DNA of 64,000 nucleotides. It comes from Botryotinia globosa (taxonomy: Eukaryota; Ascomycota; Leotiomycetes; Helotiales; Sclerotiniaceae). Of this stretch, positions 11,801 to 23,342 are shown piece after piece (positions within the stretch are counted from its first letter, which is position 1; every line of letters begins with the position of its first letter). A program made the position numbers and the translations under genes. The stretch is taken from NCBI GenBank assembly GCA_014898425.1, contig RCSZ01000007.1, positions 682,001 through 746,000 on the forward strand, written 5' to 3'. The notes beneath the pieces are model-generated. The model was not told the origin of the DNA, ran no database searches, and was given only the letters and a program-made list of their open reading frames with translations.

Positions 11801-13495
11801 ACCTTTCTTTTGAGATTTTTCTGTCGAGAGAGTTGTCACTTCAGGGGCAGTCTTTGTTCTTCGACCAAAAAGTCCAAAACGATGCTTTCCACTATCGACA
11901 CTTGGACTTGGAGTGCGAGTTATGCGAGTTCGAGAAGGCGGCCTGAGGCTTGGGATTATTCCAAGACCGGTAGGTGCTGGAGTAGGATCCCGATGTAGTG
12001 GGTGGATTGGAGCTGGAGAAGGGTTCCGAGATGACTCTAATGACGCTTGAGTCGTTGAAGTTTGAAGAGGGGAGGACGCTGCTCTTTGTGAGGAAACGCT
12101 ACTGCTTTTATCATGTGTAAACCTCATGCCAGTAAAATTGCTCTGAAGTACCGCAAAGTCTCCAATCTGGGACCTCAAATCCGGAGTACCATCCCTGCTG
12201 GGCCTTCTTGGGGGCGAAGGTCTCTCAATCGTCTCTATCAATGGAACTGATGGTCTTGGAGGAGATGATATCGGAGATGAAATAAATCCTGCGTAAGATG
12301 GATTTGGGATTGCCCTGGTAGGTGATACCTTTTCTTGCGGCGACCTCTGAAATTGATTAGACGACTTACGAGGTGGTGGACTAGGTGGAAGAGAAGACAA
12401 AGACTTCTTCTTCTTATGCGCCTTATCCCGAGCTTTACCATCCGCCTTTACCGTAGAATGAGATGAAGAAGAATTGACAGACTCTCGCAACGATGGTAAC
12501 CCACGTGAATCGATAATTGCATTGTTGAGCTCGTTCGATGCATCACTCTCGCGTCTCCGAGTAACAGGTGGCCTCGTCCTGGTGGGACTACTTCCTCGAC
12601 GATTCGGAATGCTAGACTTGAAAGGTACAAAGATACTAGGCGAAACCGATGACATCGAAGTAGGAGTGGTATCTCTACTATAAGCGCTTGGACCCGGTGA
12701 CTCGGAGAATCTTGTCGAAGGACTTGCACTGTATCCACTCCCACTATATCCGCTATACCTTTTGTGACTGGATCCTGAACTTACGAATCCTGCAGACATC
12801 GAAGGGGTTGGAGGAGATATATCGGGAGTCTTTAACTTGTAGGGAATATTGGATCCAAACTTAGCATTCAACTCCTCGCGGTGTTGTTCCGGTCTCGTTC
12901 GATATCGATCCAACTCCGGTATAATACGTGGCGGTACGTCCTTGATGGAAGATGAAGAAATCTTCCGAACTTGCTGTGGGGCTTCCATACGTGGAGGTCC
13001 TGGGTTCATTGAAGCTGGAGTGGTAGGCTTAGGTCCAGATACATGCCCCCAATTAGCTGGGGAGCTATTCGCGGTCCTAGCCGTTGTTGGCCGACTAAAC
13101 TCGGCATGTTGAGCTATCGACGAGGGCTTTCTCCTCAAAACATTTCCAGACACGTTTCCATTGACGGCCGGAACTAGATGACTGGTCGCGACATCCCCAT
13201 TTGAACGAGCTCCAGGTCCTAATAGAGGTGCTGTCGTTCCTCTAGATCCAGTCTCGGATTTCGATCTCGGTACTGGCGACGGTTGACGTATACTCGGGCG
13301 GGGTAGTTGTGTCTGTTGATTTAACTCCAAATTTGCCCTTCTTTGCTCTCTCCTGGATTTCATGTATGCACCATCATCTCTCATGCCCCTCGGCTTGCTA
13401 ACTTCTTGTGGCTGGGTCTGGCGTGGAACTCTTCTTTGCGACACTGTAACATTTGGCCTGGATGGTAAACCAAATTGCATATTGTTGGATGCCAT
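8831..13495 (-). CDS. Large disordered protein with C-terminal methyltransferase-like domain
   Basis: Two exons, 9748-13495 and 8831-9699, joined across a 48 bp intron (9700-9747, GTATGT...CTAAT...TTAG), give 1538 residues. The start at 13495 (MASNNMQFG) is the first ATG; the frame upstream of it has no ATG. Residues 1 to about 1150 are Ser/Pro/Arg rich and disordered, with scattered basic-aromatic motifs such as RFGLFGRR and KWNFFHR. The last ~300 residues resemble a class I SAM-dependent methyltransferase: ILVIDGLGNDDWSF (motif I position, formed across the intron), then TVIFRFPSSL, and SRRVLKPGGYIEVTLLDLD as the post-I strand. The glycine motif is atypical, so activity is uncertain. A second, smaller protein of the same architecture lies at 27930-29979. 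Substrate unknown. Confidence 0.85.
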
Positions 13496-14720
13496 GACTT
13501 CTTGCTTCAAGTAACATTCTTCAAGGAAAGGTGTGTGTGGATCCACCGGTGGTTATAAGCAGTGACCAGGGTATGTTCTTGACATTTGATCTATGACATA
13601 CGTAAAACAACCCTGTTCTCAGTGAGAAAGTCAATATCGTTTCGAGACTAAAGCCAGTGAGTATAGTGACCGACAATGAAGGAAGTTATAAAGTATAATA
13701 CCTTTTTGCAACCCTCTTGGATTATCAAGTCGGGGGATCTGCGTCTCAGTGAAGATTTTGTTGCATGGGAATATTGGAAAGCCGAGATGGTGTGGTCGTA
13801 ATGGCAGGAAATTAAGGTGTACCGGTATCCAATATATCTGGATTCGAGCACGTGAAGGCAGCAGATGGATAACGAAAAACGTATGGATCACCGCCAGGGT
13901 AGAGGGTATCTCAGGGTATATGGGTATGGAAACAAAGCACAAGCTATAGGAAAATCCCCAAAATACAACGAAAAGATGAATTTGACTATTCAAGAGTTCA
14001 GAGTCTAAAGTCCAAAGTCCAAAGTCCAAAGTTCAAAGCAACAAAAGCAGAAAAGAGAAAGAAGAAAAGAAGAAAAGAAAAGAAAGAAAATGCCGATGAT
14101 TTTCTTAAGAATATTTTTAATTTTTTAATTTTTTAATTTTTAATTTTTTCGAGGATTACCAGTCGTTGTGGTTGTGGTTGATCATAAAGGTCGTACCTAG
14201 CGGGAAAAAGGATAAGATAGGATAAGATAGGATAGGATAGGATAGGTAGGGCCTAGAGTAGAGTGTGGGGACTGTCACCGTATACTTTGTAGTTTTCCCG
14301 TCAAACAAAATAATGGAGACGAGACTTTTTGAGTCGCGAGAGTCGATCGAGCGATAGATAGAGCGATAAACCAACCACTGGCGTCGATTGGAGTTTTGGT
14401 TCCTGCAGCTCGATGGAGTCTCGACATTGGATTTATTTATTTTTGGTTGCACTTGGAGCAGAAGAAGTGCGGGACGTTGATAGAAGAAGATAGCGTACGA
14501 CCGAATTTGGGTGGGTGATATGATATGTATGCACAGGAGACAGGATCCATGGATATGTATGTATGATATGTACGTAGGTGTGAGTACATACATACATACC
14601 TACATACATGTATGGAGAATCTAAGGCGAAAGAACCAAGAACTCCGAGTATGCGGTGGAGAGAGATACATGAGAGAGTCATTAGGAAGAGCTGGAGATGA
14701 GATGGTATGATTATCATAGG

Positions 14721-14966
14721 CTATTCTCCGTTCATGGCCCGGTACTTGCTTGCATTGTGGCGTTCTCGTTGTTGTGAACTTGTGAGGTCCCATATGCGCA
14801 ACTGCGCAACCATTTGTCGAAGGATTGGTTGGGTCTCTTTCACCGTCGGTCCACCAGGTCCATCGACATGGGCATATGTGACTGTGCCTCTGGAGTAGCC
14901 GATGAGACGAAGATCTCCTCCATATGAATAAAGATTAGTGACGGGTGAATTGGAGGCCTCAGATGT
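14721..14966 (-). other. Possible coding exon, unidentified
   Basis: This minus-strand frame of about 81 codons ends in TAG and shows codon choice like the real genes here (GGA, ATC, GTC, CGA). Its sequence is balanced rather than repetitive, for example GYSRGTVTYAHVDGPGGPTV and TQPILRQMVAQLRIWD. It lacks an ATG, but a plausible splice acceptor (TTCTACTAG) lies just upstream at about 14970, so it may be a 3' exon. I could not identify an upstream partner exon and do not recognise the family. Confidence 0.3.
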
Positions 14967-16692
14967 CAAACTAGTAGAATTGAGAGTCGAGAGTCAAGAG
15001 TCAAGAGGAAAAAGGAAAAAGTCCAGTCTTGTTGTGTGGTGTTGTGTTGTGTTGTGTTCTCAATTGAGTCGTTCGGAAGATCACAATTCTCAAAGTTGGT
15101 GCAAGTAGTAAATCTAAGGGTTAGAATAGAGTATCTGCATAACGGAACATCAGGTTAAATGAAGCCAAGGCAAAACGGTCATGTAAGAATGGTCGAAAGC
15201 CTACCTAGGTATGATCTACTTCTTGTGCCTCACTCCCAGATTCATTGGTAAACGACGCAGCTTGGTGTAGTGGTGAGGAGACAATATCCAGCTATCCAAC
15301 ACCCGTCCATCACACAATAACGAGTCAATTTGGGCTCAAGATCCGATTGAAGAGTTTTCTTGTTAAACGCCAAATCATCATTCGTCGGGTATGACAAGGT
15401 TGCATTGATGAGACCGCCAGAGTGATAGCTAATTGGTAGATGAGACAGCCCAAAAGAATGGGATAATTGGTAATTAGTTAATCGAAATACTTGACATGTA
15501 GGTACTGCGATGTCGATACCTGGAGACTCTCAGATTCCAAACCAAAGCGCGCTTGTTGCACACCAGTTGGCTTGTTCTTACAGAGTATTTCTTTGCTTGC
15601 CCATGTGTTGAGCGCGTCTTTTGCGCTTCTGCCAGTCCATCGTCGTATTATATGTTGATGTTGGTTGGTAACTGATTACGTACTTGCAGAAGTTGGTGAT
15701 ATTGCAGGTGTACTCTGGTCAGTTGGAACATTCATTCTCACCGTCCGTTGTCATACTTCCATGTCGGTGTCGGTGTTGGTGTTGGTGTTGGACTAAACGT
15801 TGTCAAGCGCCTTCCTAACTAGACGACCAAGGTGTCTACTGCCTATTACCTACCTACTCTATATGTACATCTACATGTACATCCCACATCACACCTCGTT
15901 CGTACATCGTCCATCGTCCATCGTACACCATATCAGCTTTCCGCCCGAATCCCGTAAACTGGCCTCTCATCATCTCACGTTGTGACCGGCGCAACACTAA
16001 GAATCTGGGGTTTAGATGAACGAGCCAATGAGACGCAATCTCACCGTCTCAACACACAAACAATAATATCAACCTGGAAGTCACCAGTCGGTTCAGTTCA
16101 GTCAATCCAATGACTTCCCGAGGTCCTCTCTAAGCATATCGGCACACGCGATAACCTCACACGCTAGGTACACACTATGTAAATAAATACAAGGACACCT
16201 ACCTATATCTAGACTATACGCATACCCAACACCACGAATTCTACTACTCTTCCCTTCCCTTCCCTTCCCTCACCCAATACAGACAAATATAATTCCAATT
16301 CCGCACCAACTGCACTGCACTCCCAACATTCCATTCATTCCATCCATCCCAAGATTCCCAAGATTCCCAGTAACAGTAACCTAACAGTTGGCAGTTGGCA
16401 GTTGAGGCTGAGCATCCATCCATATTCTCACGTTCCACCTACCGATCTGAGAACTCTATATACACACATACATACACACTTAAAAACCATAAAATAATCC
16501 CTTCCTTTCCAAATTCCCAGACAAGCTGAAATCTACCCACCCACCTGCACTTACCTACCTAGCCACCTACCGAGCCACCCACCTAGCCACCCACCCATTC
16601 ACCTAGCCACAATCCCCCCATCCATCCCATCAAACCCATCCCAGCCCTCAAACCCACAACCCAAAGGCAAAAACACTGCGTTGTCATACAAC

Positions 16693-16739
16693 ACCTACCT
16701 ACCTACCTACCTACCTACCCACCTACCTACCTACCTACC
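16693..16739. repeat. CTAC/CTACC tetranucleotide array
   Basis: About eleven CTAC units with one interruption (CCAC). It lies within a wider ACCTA/CCACC-rich tract from about 16520. Confidence 0.9.
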
Positions 16740-17515
16740 AAAAACCCCTACCATCATCGCCCGACTAGAAATCTGGGAGGCGACACTGTGGCAAAGTACA
16801 CACATGAGCTCCCGTCCCGCCAGCTACCTAAGACGCCCGGGCTCCACTGGATACCTAGGTACGATAAAGACCTCGGGACCTCAACATACCAACGCCACAT
16901 ATAGAAACCCCCGCCGTGGACACACTGGGCAATGCTTACCATGGATGGTCTAGATAGGTAGTCTAAACTACCCGACATTGATGGATTTTTCTTCTATAAT
17001 CGATTTCTAGGGTCCTACCTAGTTAGGTACCTCCACTAGACAGGTTTCTATTTTCTATACTATGGATGGATATGGATGCGTTGGCAGGCGAATTTCTCAA
17101 TTTTGAGAGAGAGAGAGAGAAAAAAAACTAAACTTAAATTCAAACTTTTATTTTTATTTTATTTTTAGGGAGGAGAGAAGAGGGGGGGAGAGAATCTCAA
17201 TCCATCAATCAATTCATCAATCAATCCATCAATCAAACATGATGAAAAATATCACCCACAGAAAAAACCCGTTTTCCAGGCCCCAGGACCGCACCTGCAC
17301 TGCAAACAATTTCCAACCTTAGCCACGGGTGATGGATATAGGTGATGGAGATATTCCTATCGAGCAGGGTTCTCGACCCTCTCATTGGACCATCCGAAGA
17401 CGAACAGCTTTCCCTAACTTCGGGTCCAAAACAGTAACGTGATGCGGAAATGGATGGCTGTAAACCCAGTTACTCCTCTCCATTCTATCATTTCGCTTTT
17501 CTGTCTGCAACATCC

Positions 17516-17842
17516 ATGGCGGACGAGAATTGGGAAATCGTCGGTTCTGTCATGCCATTGGACGAGGATTATGATGATCCAAGAGGCCTTTTTCCGGCCA
17601 TCGGTGTGCATGTCTGTTTAGGTATGTAGATGCGGATATTTACCCTTTTATCTGCTACTCCTATGAGTCCTATCACATCTATCAAAGTCACTTGGGAATT
17701 TCCATTCGCGGTACTTGATTCCATCGAATGCATAGTGCAGATCCTTCGGGAAACTCAAAGGATAATCTTTGGACGTCAAGATTTCAATCGACCTTCCCCT
17801 GGCACCATCGAATGCCTATTATACCTCTTGCTTGAATCATAA
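17516..17842 (+). CDS. Possible small two-exon protein, unidentified
   Basis: An ATG in good context (CATCCATGGC) at 17516 opens an acidic peptide beginning MADENWEIVGSVMPLDED that runs to a GTATGT donor at 17622. Joining to 17688 (acceptor ATCAAAG, 66 bp intron) keeps the frame and gives a second exon containing VLDSIECIVQILRETQ and ending at 17842. The result would be 86 residues. The first exon looks coding; the second is less certain and the branch site is weak. No family recognised. It could be a shorter ORF or a chance frame. Confidence 0.3.
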
Positions 17843-18231
17843 GTGGTTATTGGTTCCTTGTATTCTTCCCAACATTCTAAACTCCAACTATTGCATGCTC
17901 ATAATGATATATTTGTCCGAGACCTGGATGGACCTTGCGCCTGAACGTTGAAAACCATTGAAATAGATAAATTACAACTGCAAAAGTCCCCGTGGAAATG
18001 GCACTTGATCTGAATGCACGGACAGAGCTTGTTTTGACGTATCTTTGGGGAAATTGAAGCGCTCACGGGATCCAAAACAAGAGCGAGTAAACGTTTTCGT
18101 ATCAATAGTATTCTGTAAATAATCAAGGCCGCTGAATTCCGTGGAAAATCAAAAGAAAAATCACTAGTATACAGGAACGCTAGCTAATCGTGGGGTTGCG
18201 ATAGATAGCTATGTCATCTTCGTAGGTCCCT

Positions 18232-19078
18232 TTATTCAGCAGTTGCAAATCTCTTTGCTCTAGCTTCCGCCTTTGCCTTCTCAGCTGGGTTATCGGTGAC
18301 ACGACCTGCTGCAGGCGCTTTTGGACCGGACTTCTGCGCATTTCTTGGGCCCTGTTGTGGTCTCCTGGAGTCTGGTGTTGGTCTCTTTGAATTTCTTCCT
18401 CCCTGTCTACCATCTTCCCGAGCTCTCTTTGGTCTTCTTTCCGGTAATGCGCTATCCAATCCCTCGACGATTTTACTGTTATCCAATCCGAATTTCTTCG
18501 CACGTTCTGCTAACTTCGCGGCCTCATCGTCCTCTGTGATACCGAATCTCTTGGCTCTTGCAGCACGTTTCTCTGCCTCCTTCTGTGCATCAGACTTCTC
18601 AATACCGGCGCTGAAGTCTTGTTTGGGTGCTTCTGGTACAGGTGCGACTTCAGTTGTGGTAGGACCCGAGGCTGCAATTGCACCATCTTCAGCTGTTGGA
18701 ACACCTTCGCCTCCAGTAACCTTCAAATCTGTGGTTTTGGCAGGATCGATCGCAGGTTCTTGATTTGGGACTTTGGTCGGGTTGGGGATCTCTTCTTTTC
18801 CTCCAGCTGCAGCTATCGCAGCTTCTGCAGGTGCTGGTTTCTTTTCGTCGTCTTCGTCCCAATCGATTTCATCTTCTCCTGCTGTTGCTAAGAATTTTCA
18901 GCTCTCAATTCCTAGACCGCATTTTTCAATTGAACGTACCTGTAGCTTCAGCAGCTGGCGCTTTCTCGGATTCTTGTAACCTGGCGATCAAGTCTGCCTT
19001 GTTGCCAGAGATAGGTAAGGATTTCTCTTGAAGGAGCTTCTTAAGCTCAGGGACCTTGAGTTGGGAATAGTCCGTCAT
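18232..19078 (-). CDS. SAP-domain mRNA-export protein, THO1/SARNP (CIP29) type
   Basis: Exons 18940-19078 and 18232-18887 are separated by a 52 bp intron (GTACGT donor, TTCTTAG acceptor) and encode 264 residues. Residues 3-40 form a SAP motif (YSQLKVPELKKLLQEKSLPI, then GNKADLIARLQ), a helix-extended-helix fold that binds nucleic acid. An acidic segment follows (GEDEIDWDEDDEKK). The C-terminal half has three RAKRFG/RAKKFG-type helices typical of the Tho1/MOS11 C-terminal family, and a basic tail. Known members bind RNA, act in the nucleus with the TREX export machinery (Sub2/UAP56) and promote mRNP biogenesis. Domain order and length fit that family. The ATG at 19078 starts directly at the SAP domain, as in homologues. 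Confidence 0.92.
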
Positions 19079-20198
19079 GTTGGCGGTGTAGTTGTACTTT
19101 GAGTTGGGAAATTGGTGAGGCGATGAGAAACACAATGGCGAATCGGTATCTTGATTGAGTTGATGACTCTTGAGATCAAAATTGTAATTGCAGTTGAGGT
19201 TATTTGATGGAGTTCCTTTTAAGCCAGGAACGCGTTGAGATGGGAACCTTGATGCGACCAAGTATTTCGCGCCAACGTGTGGCTGTACCTTGATATTTTA
19301 GTACAGGGTGTGGCTGAAATAGCGCACGGACGTCATTTCTTTCTGCCCTATCGTTCTACCAAATCGTGCGTACTATTCTATGAGTGAAATGACTATATGT
19401 AGAAGATATACTACACTCGGGTACTGCTCATTTATCACTCTTTCAATCCAAATTCTGCCTCAAGTTTTGACTCATATCTGGGGATTATGTGATGGCCACG
19501 CGCTTCTAGAGAGTGTCCATAACAACCTCGACAGATGTTCATGATGCTGTCACTGTGTGAAGCTATCCTGCTGTGTGGGAGTGTCTCCTCTTATACTTTA
19601 CTACTTCATAGAAAACCCCCGAAATCTCAGTTCCAAGTATTGCTCTCGAGCACATTATGACAAGGCGGCATGATATTCTTTGTAATTCGGCGCACTATCA
19701 AGCATCCCATCAATCTACACTCGCCCAGTCGAAGCCCGTCCATTACTTCTGGTCTGAGAGTCATTATTGTGGAAAGATAATAACGATTCTTCTGCAATAG
19801 GTGATGCGTTATTTTCCATTCGCTACTGGATAGCTTGAAGCTTCATTTCTTGGGATTCTCCCGAACAATACTGGCACGTAGAAAACATGTTTAAGTCTCG
19901 AGGTGTTTGTTTCACGGTTGCAAGTTCACATATCATATTTGAGTCGGTCGGTATGAGATTTTACTGTAGTTTGAATTGGCTATTGTTTCTAATCTCTATT
20001 GGTAGAATGAGAAAATAGCAGGCAGAGAAAATCAAGAATAGATGTATCAAATTGTAAGTCTATTGTCAAGGCTTCAGCTCTAAGATATCATTTCATCGCC
20101 AATGAGTGAAGATCTTGAATGTGCAAGTGTTTGATGATTGGGTTTGCATCATGGAAGATTAGACATCGATTGTATGTGTATATTCGAATGCACAAACA
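19079..20198. other. Intergenic region, no gene seen
   Basis: This stretch lies between the start of the SAP-protein gene and the 3' end of the histidine-phosphatase-like gene. It should contain the SAP-gene promoter, but no convincing motif, repeat or open frame of note was found. Confidence 0.5.
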
Positions 20199-20960
20199 CT
20201 AGTGGGATCGTTGAGACGATGGTATTGTGAAATAAATCGTTAGACCTATCACACTAATACCGAACCATACGATCGGTACGTATTTAACCAGAACTTTGGC
20301 GCAGTCCACAGCCCTGCGGTAGTGTACGGTCCAATAGTCAGGCGGTTGATCTACCGGTCCTCTCTCCCTACGTAATCGTGGACGAGGAACATAGTGAAGC
20401 TCTTGTATCAGAAGGTAACTCCTAATGAGAACATTAGGGAACTCTTCTGGTTGATATACTAAGCGGTACTCTGTTAGTCATGTCTTACCCAAAGTCTTTT
20501 AGCATCAGAGGTAATGGAGAGATACTAACCAACGTTGTGGAGACCGAGGAGTGTTTTCAGAACAACTCCCTGAGTTATCATTATAATCTCATTTCTCTCA
20601 CGAAGACTGATGTGTCTCCAAAGGAAGGAGAGACCTACTTCCCTATTGTCAGAAAGCTCTTGTACAGTGACGATTGGAATTCCACGAGCAATCACATCTC
20701 TGAGGGCTAATTTCGCAGTTTGCTGACATCGCGGCACTGGCGAACAAAAAATATGGGTAATGTGTTGTGCCATTAAGAATCGTTCGTTTAGGAATAGGCT
20801 AGCAAGTCGGCATGCTTGTTCCTCTCCTTCATTCGTTAATAGCCCCGTGCAATCATCGTGCTAGAGGCCAAAAATTAGTTGGCAATTTCTATACGCGGTC
20901 ATGGATTGTACGTACTTGAGCGTGTCTCAGTACATGTATTATGGTGGTAGGGGGCGGCAT
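20199..20960 (-). CDS. Histidine-phosphatase (phosphoglycerate-mutase-like) relative with lost second catalytic His
   Basis: Three exons: 20916-20960, 20530-20860 and 20199-20458. The introns are 55 bp (GTACGT...CTCTAG) and 71 bp (GTTAGT...GACTAAC...CTTAG). The product is 211 residues. The start gives IIHVLRHAQ, the phosphohistidine RH motif, completed by HDDCTGLLTNEGEEQA across intron 1. HIFCSPVPRCQQTAKLAL then matches the family's ITHIFxSPxxRxxQTA segment. Two things are odd. The usual central ~80 residues are missing, and the expected second-His motif (VTHG) reads MITQGVVLKTLLG, with Gln in place of His. Exon 3 adds a C-terminal hydrophobic helix (VPIVWFGISVIGLTIYFTI). The branched phosphatase family is clear; the protein is probably inactive, a diverged paralogue or a pseudogene in decay. 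Confidence 0.7.
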
Positions 20961-22056
20961 GATGTCGTGAATGATGAATGATGAATGATGAATTAATGCA
21001 TAGAGATCAGTGATAGGGGATGTGAAAGAACTAATGGTGAGCAGCAACATTTATAGTCCTCGAGATCTGCTCAACTAAGACATTGTCGAGATACTGGAAA
21101 GTTCCTCAAACTTCTTTCTCATGCACTTCAATGTCCGGGGATTCGAGAAAGAATTTGAAGCAACTTACTTATTCTGCTACAAAAAAACAACTGGTTAACG
21201 AGCTCCAAGTTTAGGTTTATATGCAATTTATGTCTCAGGTTGAAAGGTGCGAAGTTATTAAACTCATATGATTTTACTGTCCTCGTAGCGTGCCACACTC
21301 TTGGGTTTGCCCAGGTGGGTATCATAATTCTAATGCTACTATCATGGATTCATCTCCTTAAAAACGGCATCATTCCATCTCTTTTGGTAGATATCTCTGA
21401 ATGTGAATCTCTATTTTGATATTTTCTATGTGCAAAGCTTTACATGCAGATATTGCCAAATTATGTCGTGTCAGTGAGCTCGATGGACAGCGTATTCTTC
21501 GTCACGCCATGTCAAAATATAGACTCAGTGGGCGCTACAAGGGTTTTGTTTTGTAAAACAAACAGCTGCTTCTAGATTGTTAGCAGAAGACTATCGGTAG
21601 CTGTTTGGGTGAGAGCAAATACCAATGAGCTTTGGCAGGCAGCATTACAAACTGTGAATGCCATGGTGCAATAGTCTAAATCATAAGGGTCAGATGAATT
21701 GGTGGTATGATAGGTCTCGAGTGGCATGGAATAGTTAGACTGATGAGCTTTTTCTGGTCTGGTAACATTCACAATTAATCGAACTCTGATCCTAGGACAA
21801 AGAAATATTCCCACATAGAACCTTTCAATGACTTTTTGATCTCAACTCCTAACAACGAAAATAACCGCACCGATACACCCACCTACAAAGAGCCTTGACG
21901 ACAAAGAAACTGAAGAACAATCCTCAAATCTCTATCCCATTGTAGTCGCATCAAACAAGAACAAATCCCCCCTATCCCCATATAAGCCAGTCTCCCTTCC
22001 CCTTCGCCCAAACCTTCCCTCCCCATCTCCAAAAGTCTCCTCAAACATCACATACC
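20961..22056. other. Intergenic region between divergent genes
   Basis: This divergent spacer includes GAATGAT repeats (20968-20992). From about 21950 it holds a strongly pyrimidine-rich tract with a TATA-like CATATAAGCC at 21979, leading into the small gene at 22057. Short frames at 21128-21325 and 21572-21814 (minus) look random. Confidence 0.5.
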
Positions 22057-22312
22057 ATGCAATCCCAACATCAGGACCAGGTACCTATTTCCCCGGACCG
22101 TCTTTTGGAGTATCAAACCGAACTTTCACTCCTCTATCCACATGGAGGCTTGATATCACCCAACACATTTCTTCTTCATTCTTCGAGGAAAGATGTATTG
22201 GAGGTAAGTGCGATACGAAACCCAAATTGAGAATTACTAATATGTGTGCTAGGTAGATATACGAGATCGAGAGATGGGATGTAGTCGAGAAGTTGCAGAG
22301 TTTGTTGGGTAA
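22057..22312 (+). CDS. Small two-exon protein, 68 residues, unidentified
   Basis: An ATG at 22057 (context CATACCATGC), preceded by a CT-rich leader and a TATA-like box about 80 bp upstream, starts MQSQHQDQVPISPDRLLEYQ. Exon 1 (22057-22203) ends at a perfect GTAAGT donor. A 49 bp intron with ATTACTAAT branch site and GTGCTAG acceptor leads to exon 2 (22253-22312), which contains DREMGCSREVAEFVG and ends in TAA. Frame is kept across the junction. The protein is soluble, acidic-amphipathic, with a central LLYPHGGLISPNTFLLH stretch, and has no signal peptide. The textbook splice signals make this a likely real gene. I do not recognise the family. Confidence 0.6.
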
Positions 22313-22647
22313 CTGACAAATCGTGTGGTGGATTGCGAACCTGATTCTCTTTTTTTTTCTTAGGGCTTTTGGGCTTTTGGAATTTTGATTTTTTTTGGAT
22401 CTAATTAATGAATTTTTTTGTTTTTCGGGAACTTTTTGGTCTTTTGATTATTGGGGATTGTGTGTGTAAATGTGAATGTAATTGTGATTCTGATCGAAGG
22501 CTACTTTGTGAGAAATCTTATTATAAGTAAGTATATATCAACTTTCTTTGTAGCGAATGTTGTATTCAGATAATTATATTAAGGAGATGTACCTAAATGC
22601 CAGACCCGCAATAATATTACGGTAATCCAAAATTTTATTGTAGTAGA

Positions 22648-22812
22648 ATCTGTACACACACAGTTTTCCTTATATAATGTATCGATCCTTATACAGTGTA
22701 TACACGATATATATTCGCTTAGTGTAAGAATGGTGGGAAAGTTTACACCGTGTAAGGTCCCTTACACAGTATAAGATCGCTTACACGGTCCCTACACAGT
22801 GTATACACCATT
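22648..22812. repeat. Cluster of quasi-palindromic TACACAGTGTA-like motifs
   Basis: At least five related short motifs lie within 165 bp: TTATACAGTGTATAC (22690), TTTACACCGTGTAAG (22742), CTTACACAGTATAAG (22761), CTTACACGGT (22780) and CTACACAGTGTATAC (22792). A looser copy, GTACACACAC, lies near 22652. Each is close to self-complementary. They could be degenerate satellite units or protein-binding sites. Confidence 0.6.
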
Positions 22813-23289
22813 TACCAGCTACGCATAACTCCACTAAGATATCCCTTGATAGGTAGCTAATGATATCTAGTGCACATACAGAAAATCGATCACTATCAGC
22901 AAATCTTGTTCCATGTTTTCTACTATCTAGTGCTATGGAACCATCTACTTTGTAGAAAAGAATGAAAATATTCCCAAATTAAAAGACGTGTGAATACCAC
23001 CATCATATGACATCTCATCCGAAGTTCCAAGAATATGATGAAGTATATGCTCTTATCCGAAAGATGACAAGTCCACTGTCTTCTTTAATACTATCACAAG
23101 AATATCATCTCGGTCCAGTCATCCCAGGTGGTGGTGAGAGGCAATATCTTTTTACTTGCTCTCTTGTACTTCCCCGTCTGTCTCTGAGTTGTACAGTCGA
23201 TTCGAGGCTTATGTCGATGGGTTAGAGCTATATTTATTAAGAAATACATGTTGAGTAAGCCAACAGCCGGACACCCCTCTTGGCCTTTC

Positions 23290-23342
23290 TCAAAAAGAAA
23301 ACACAAAAACACACAAAAAATCACAAAAAATCACAAAAAAAG
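23290..23342. repeat. A-rich CACAAAAA simple repeat
   Basis: Repeated units of ACACAAAAA/TCACAAAAAA form an A-rich tract just beyond the 3' end of the F-box-like gene. It may contribute to 3' end formation, but that is not shown. Confidence 0.7.

Larger units (their letters stand above)
13496..17515. other. Long intergenic region rich in simple repeats
   Basis: This 4 kb divergent upstream region holds many microsatellites: GATAG units (14211-14247), CATAC/CATG tracts (14530-14610), GTTGT (15030-15060), GGTGTT (15765-15795) and a CTAC array at 16693-16739. Short frames such as 13631-14029 are Leu/Ile/Phe-rich and look random. Only the segment 14721-14966 (minus) has gene-like codon use and is listed separately. 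A large promoter or long untranslated leaders would fit the size, but no specific site is identifiable. Confidence 0.5.

Noticed and set aside
13631..14029. Minus-strand open frame of 132 codons upstream of the large methyltransferase-like gene
   Set aside because: Hydrophobic random-looking composition, overlapping frames, and no splice link to the downstream ATG.
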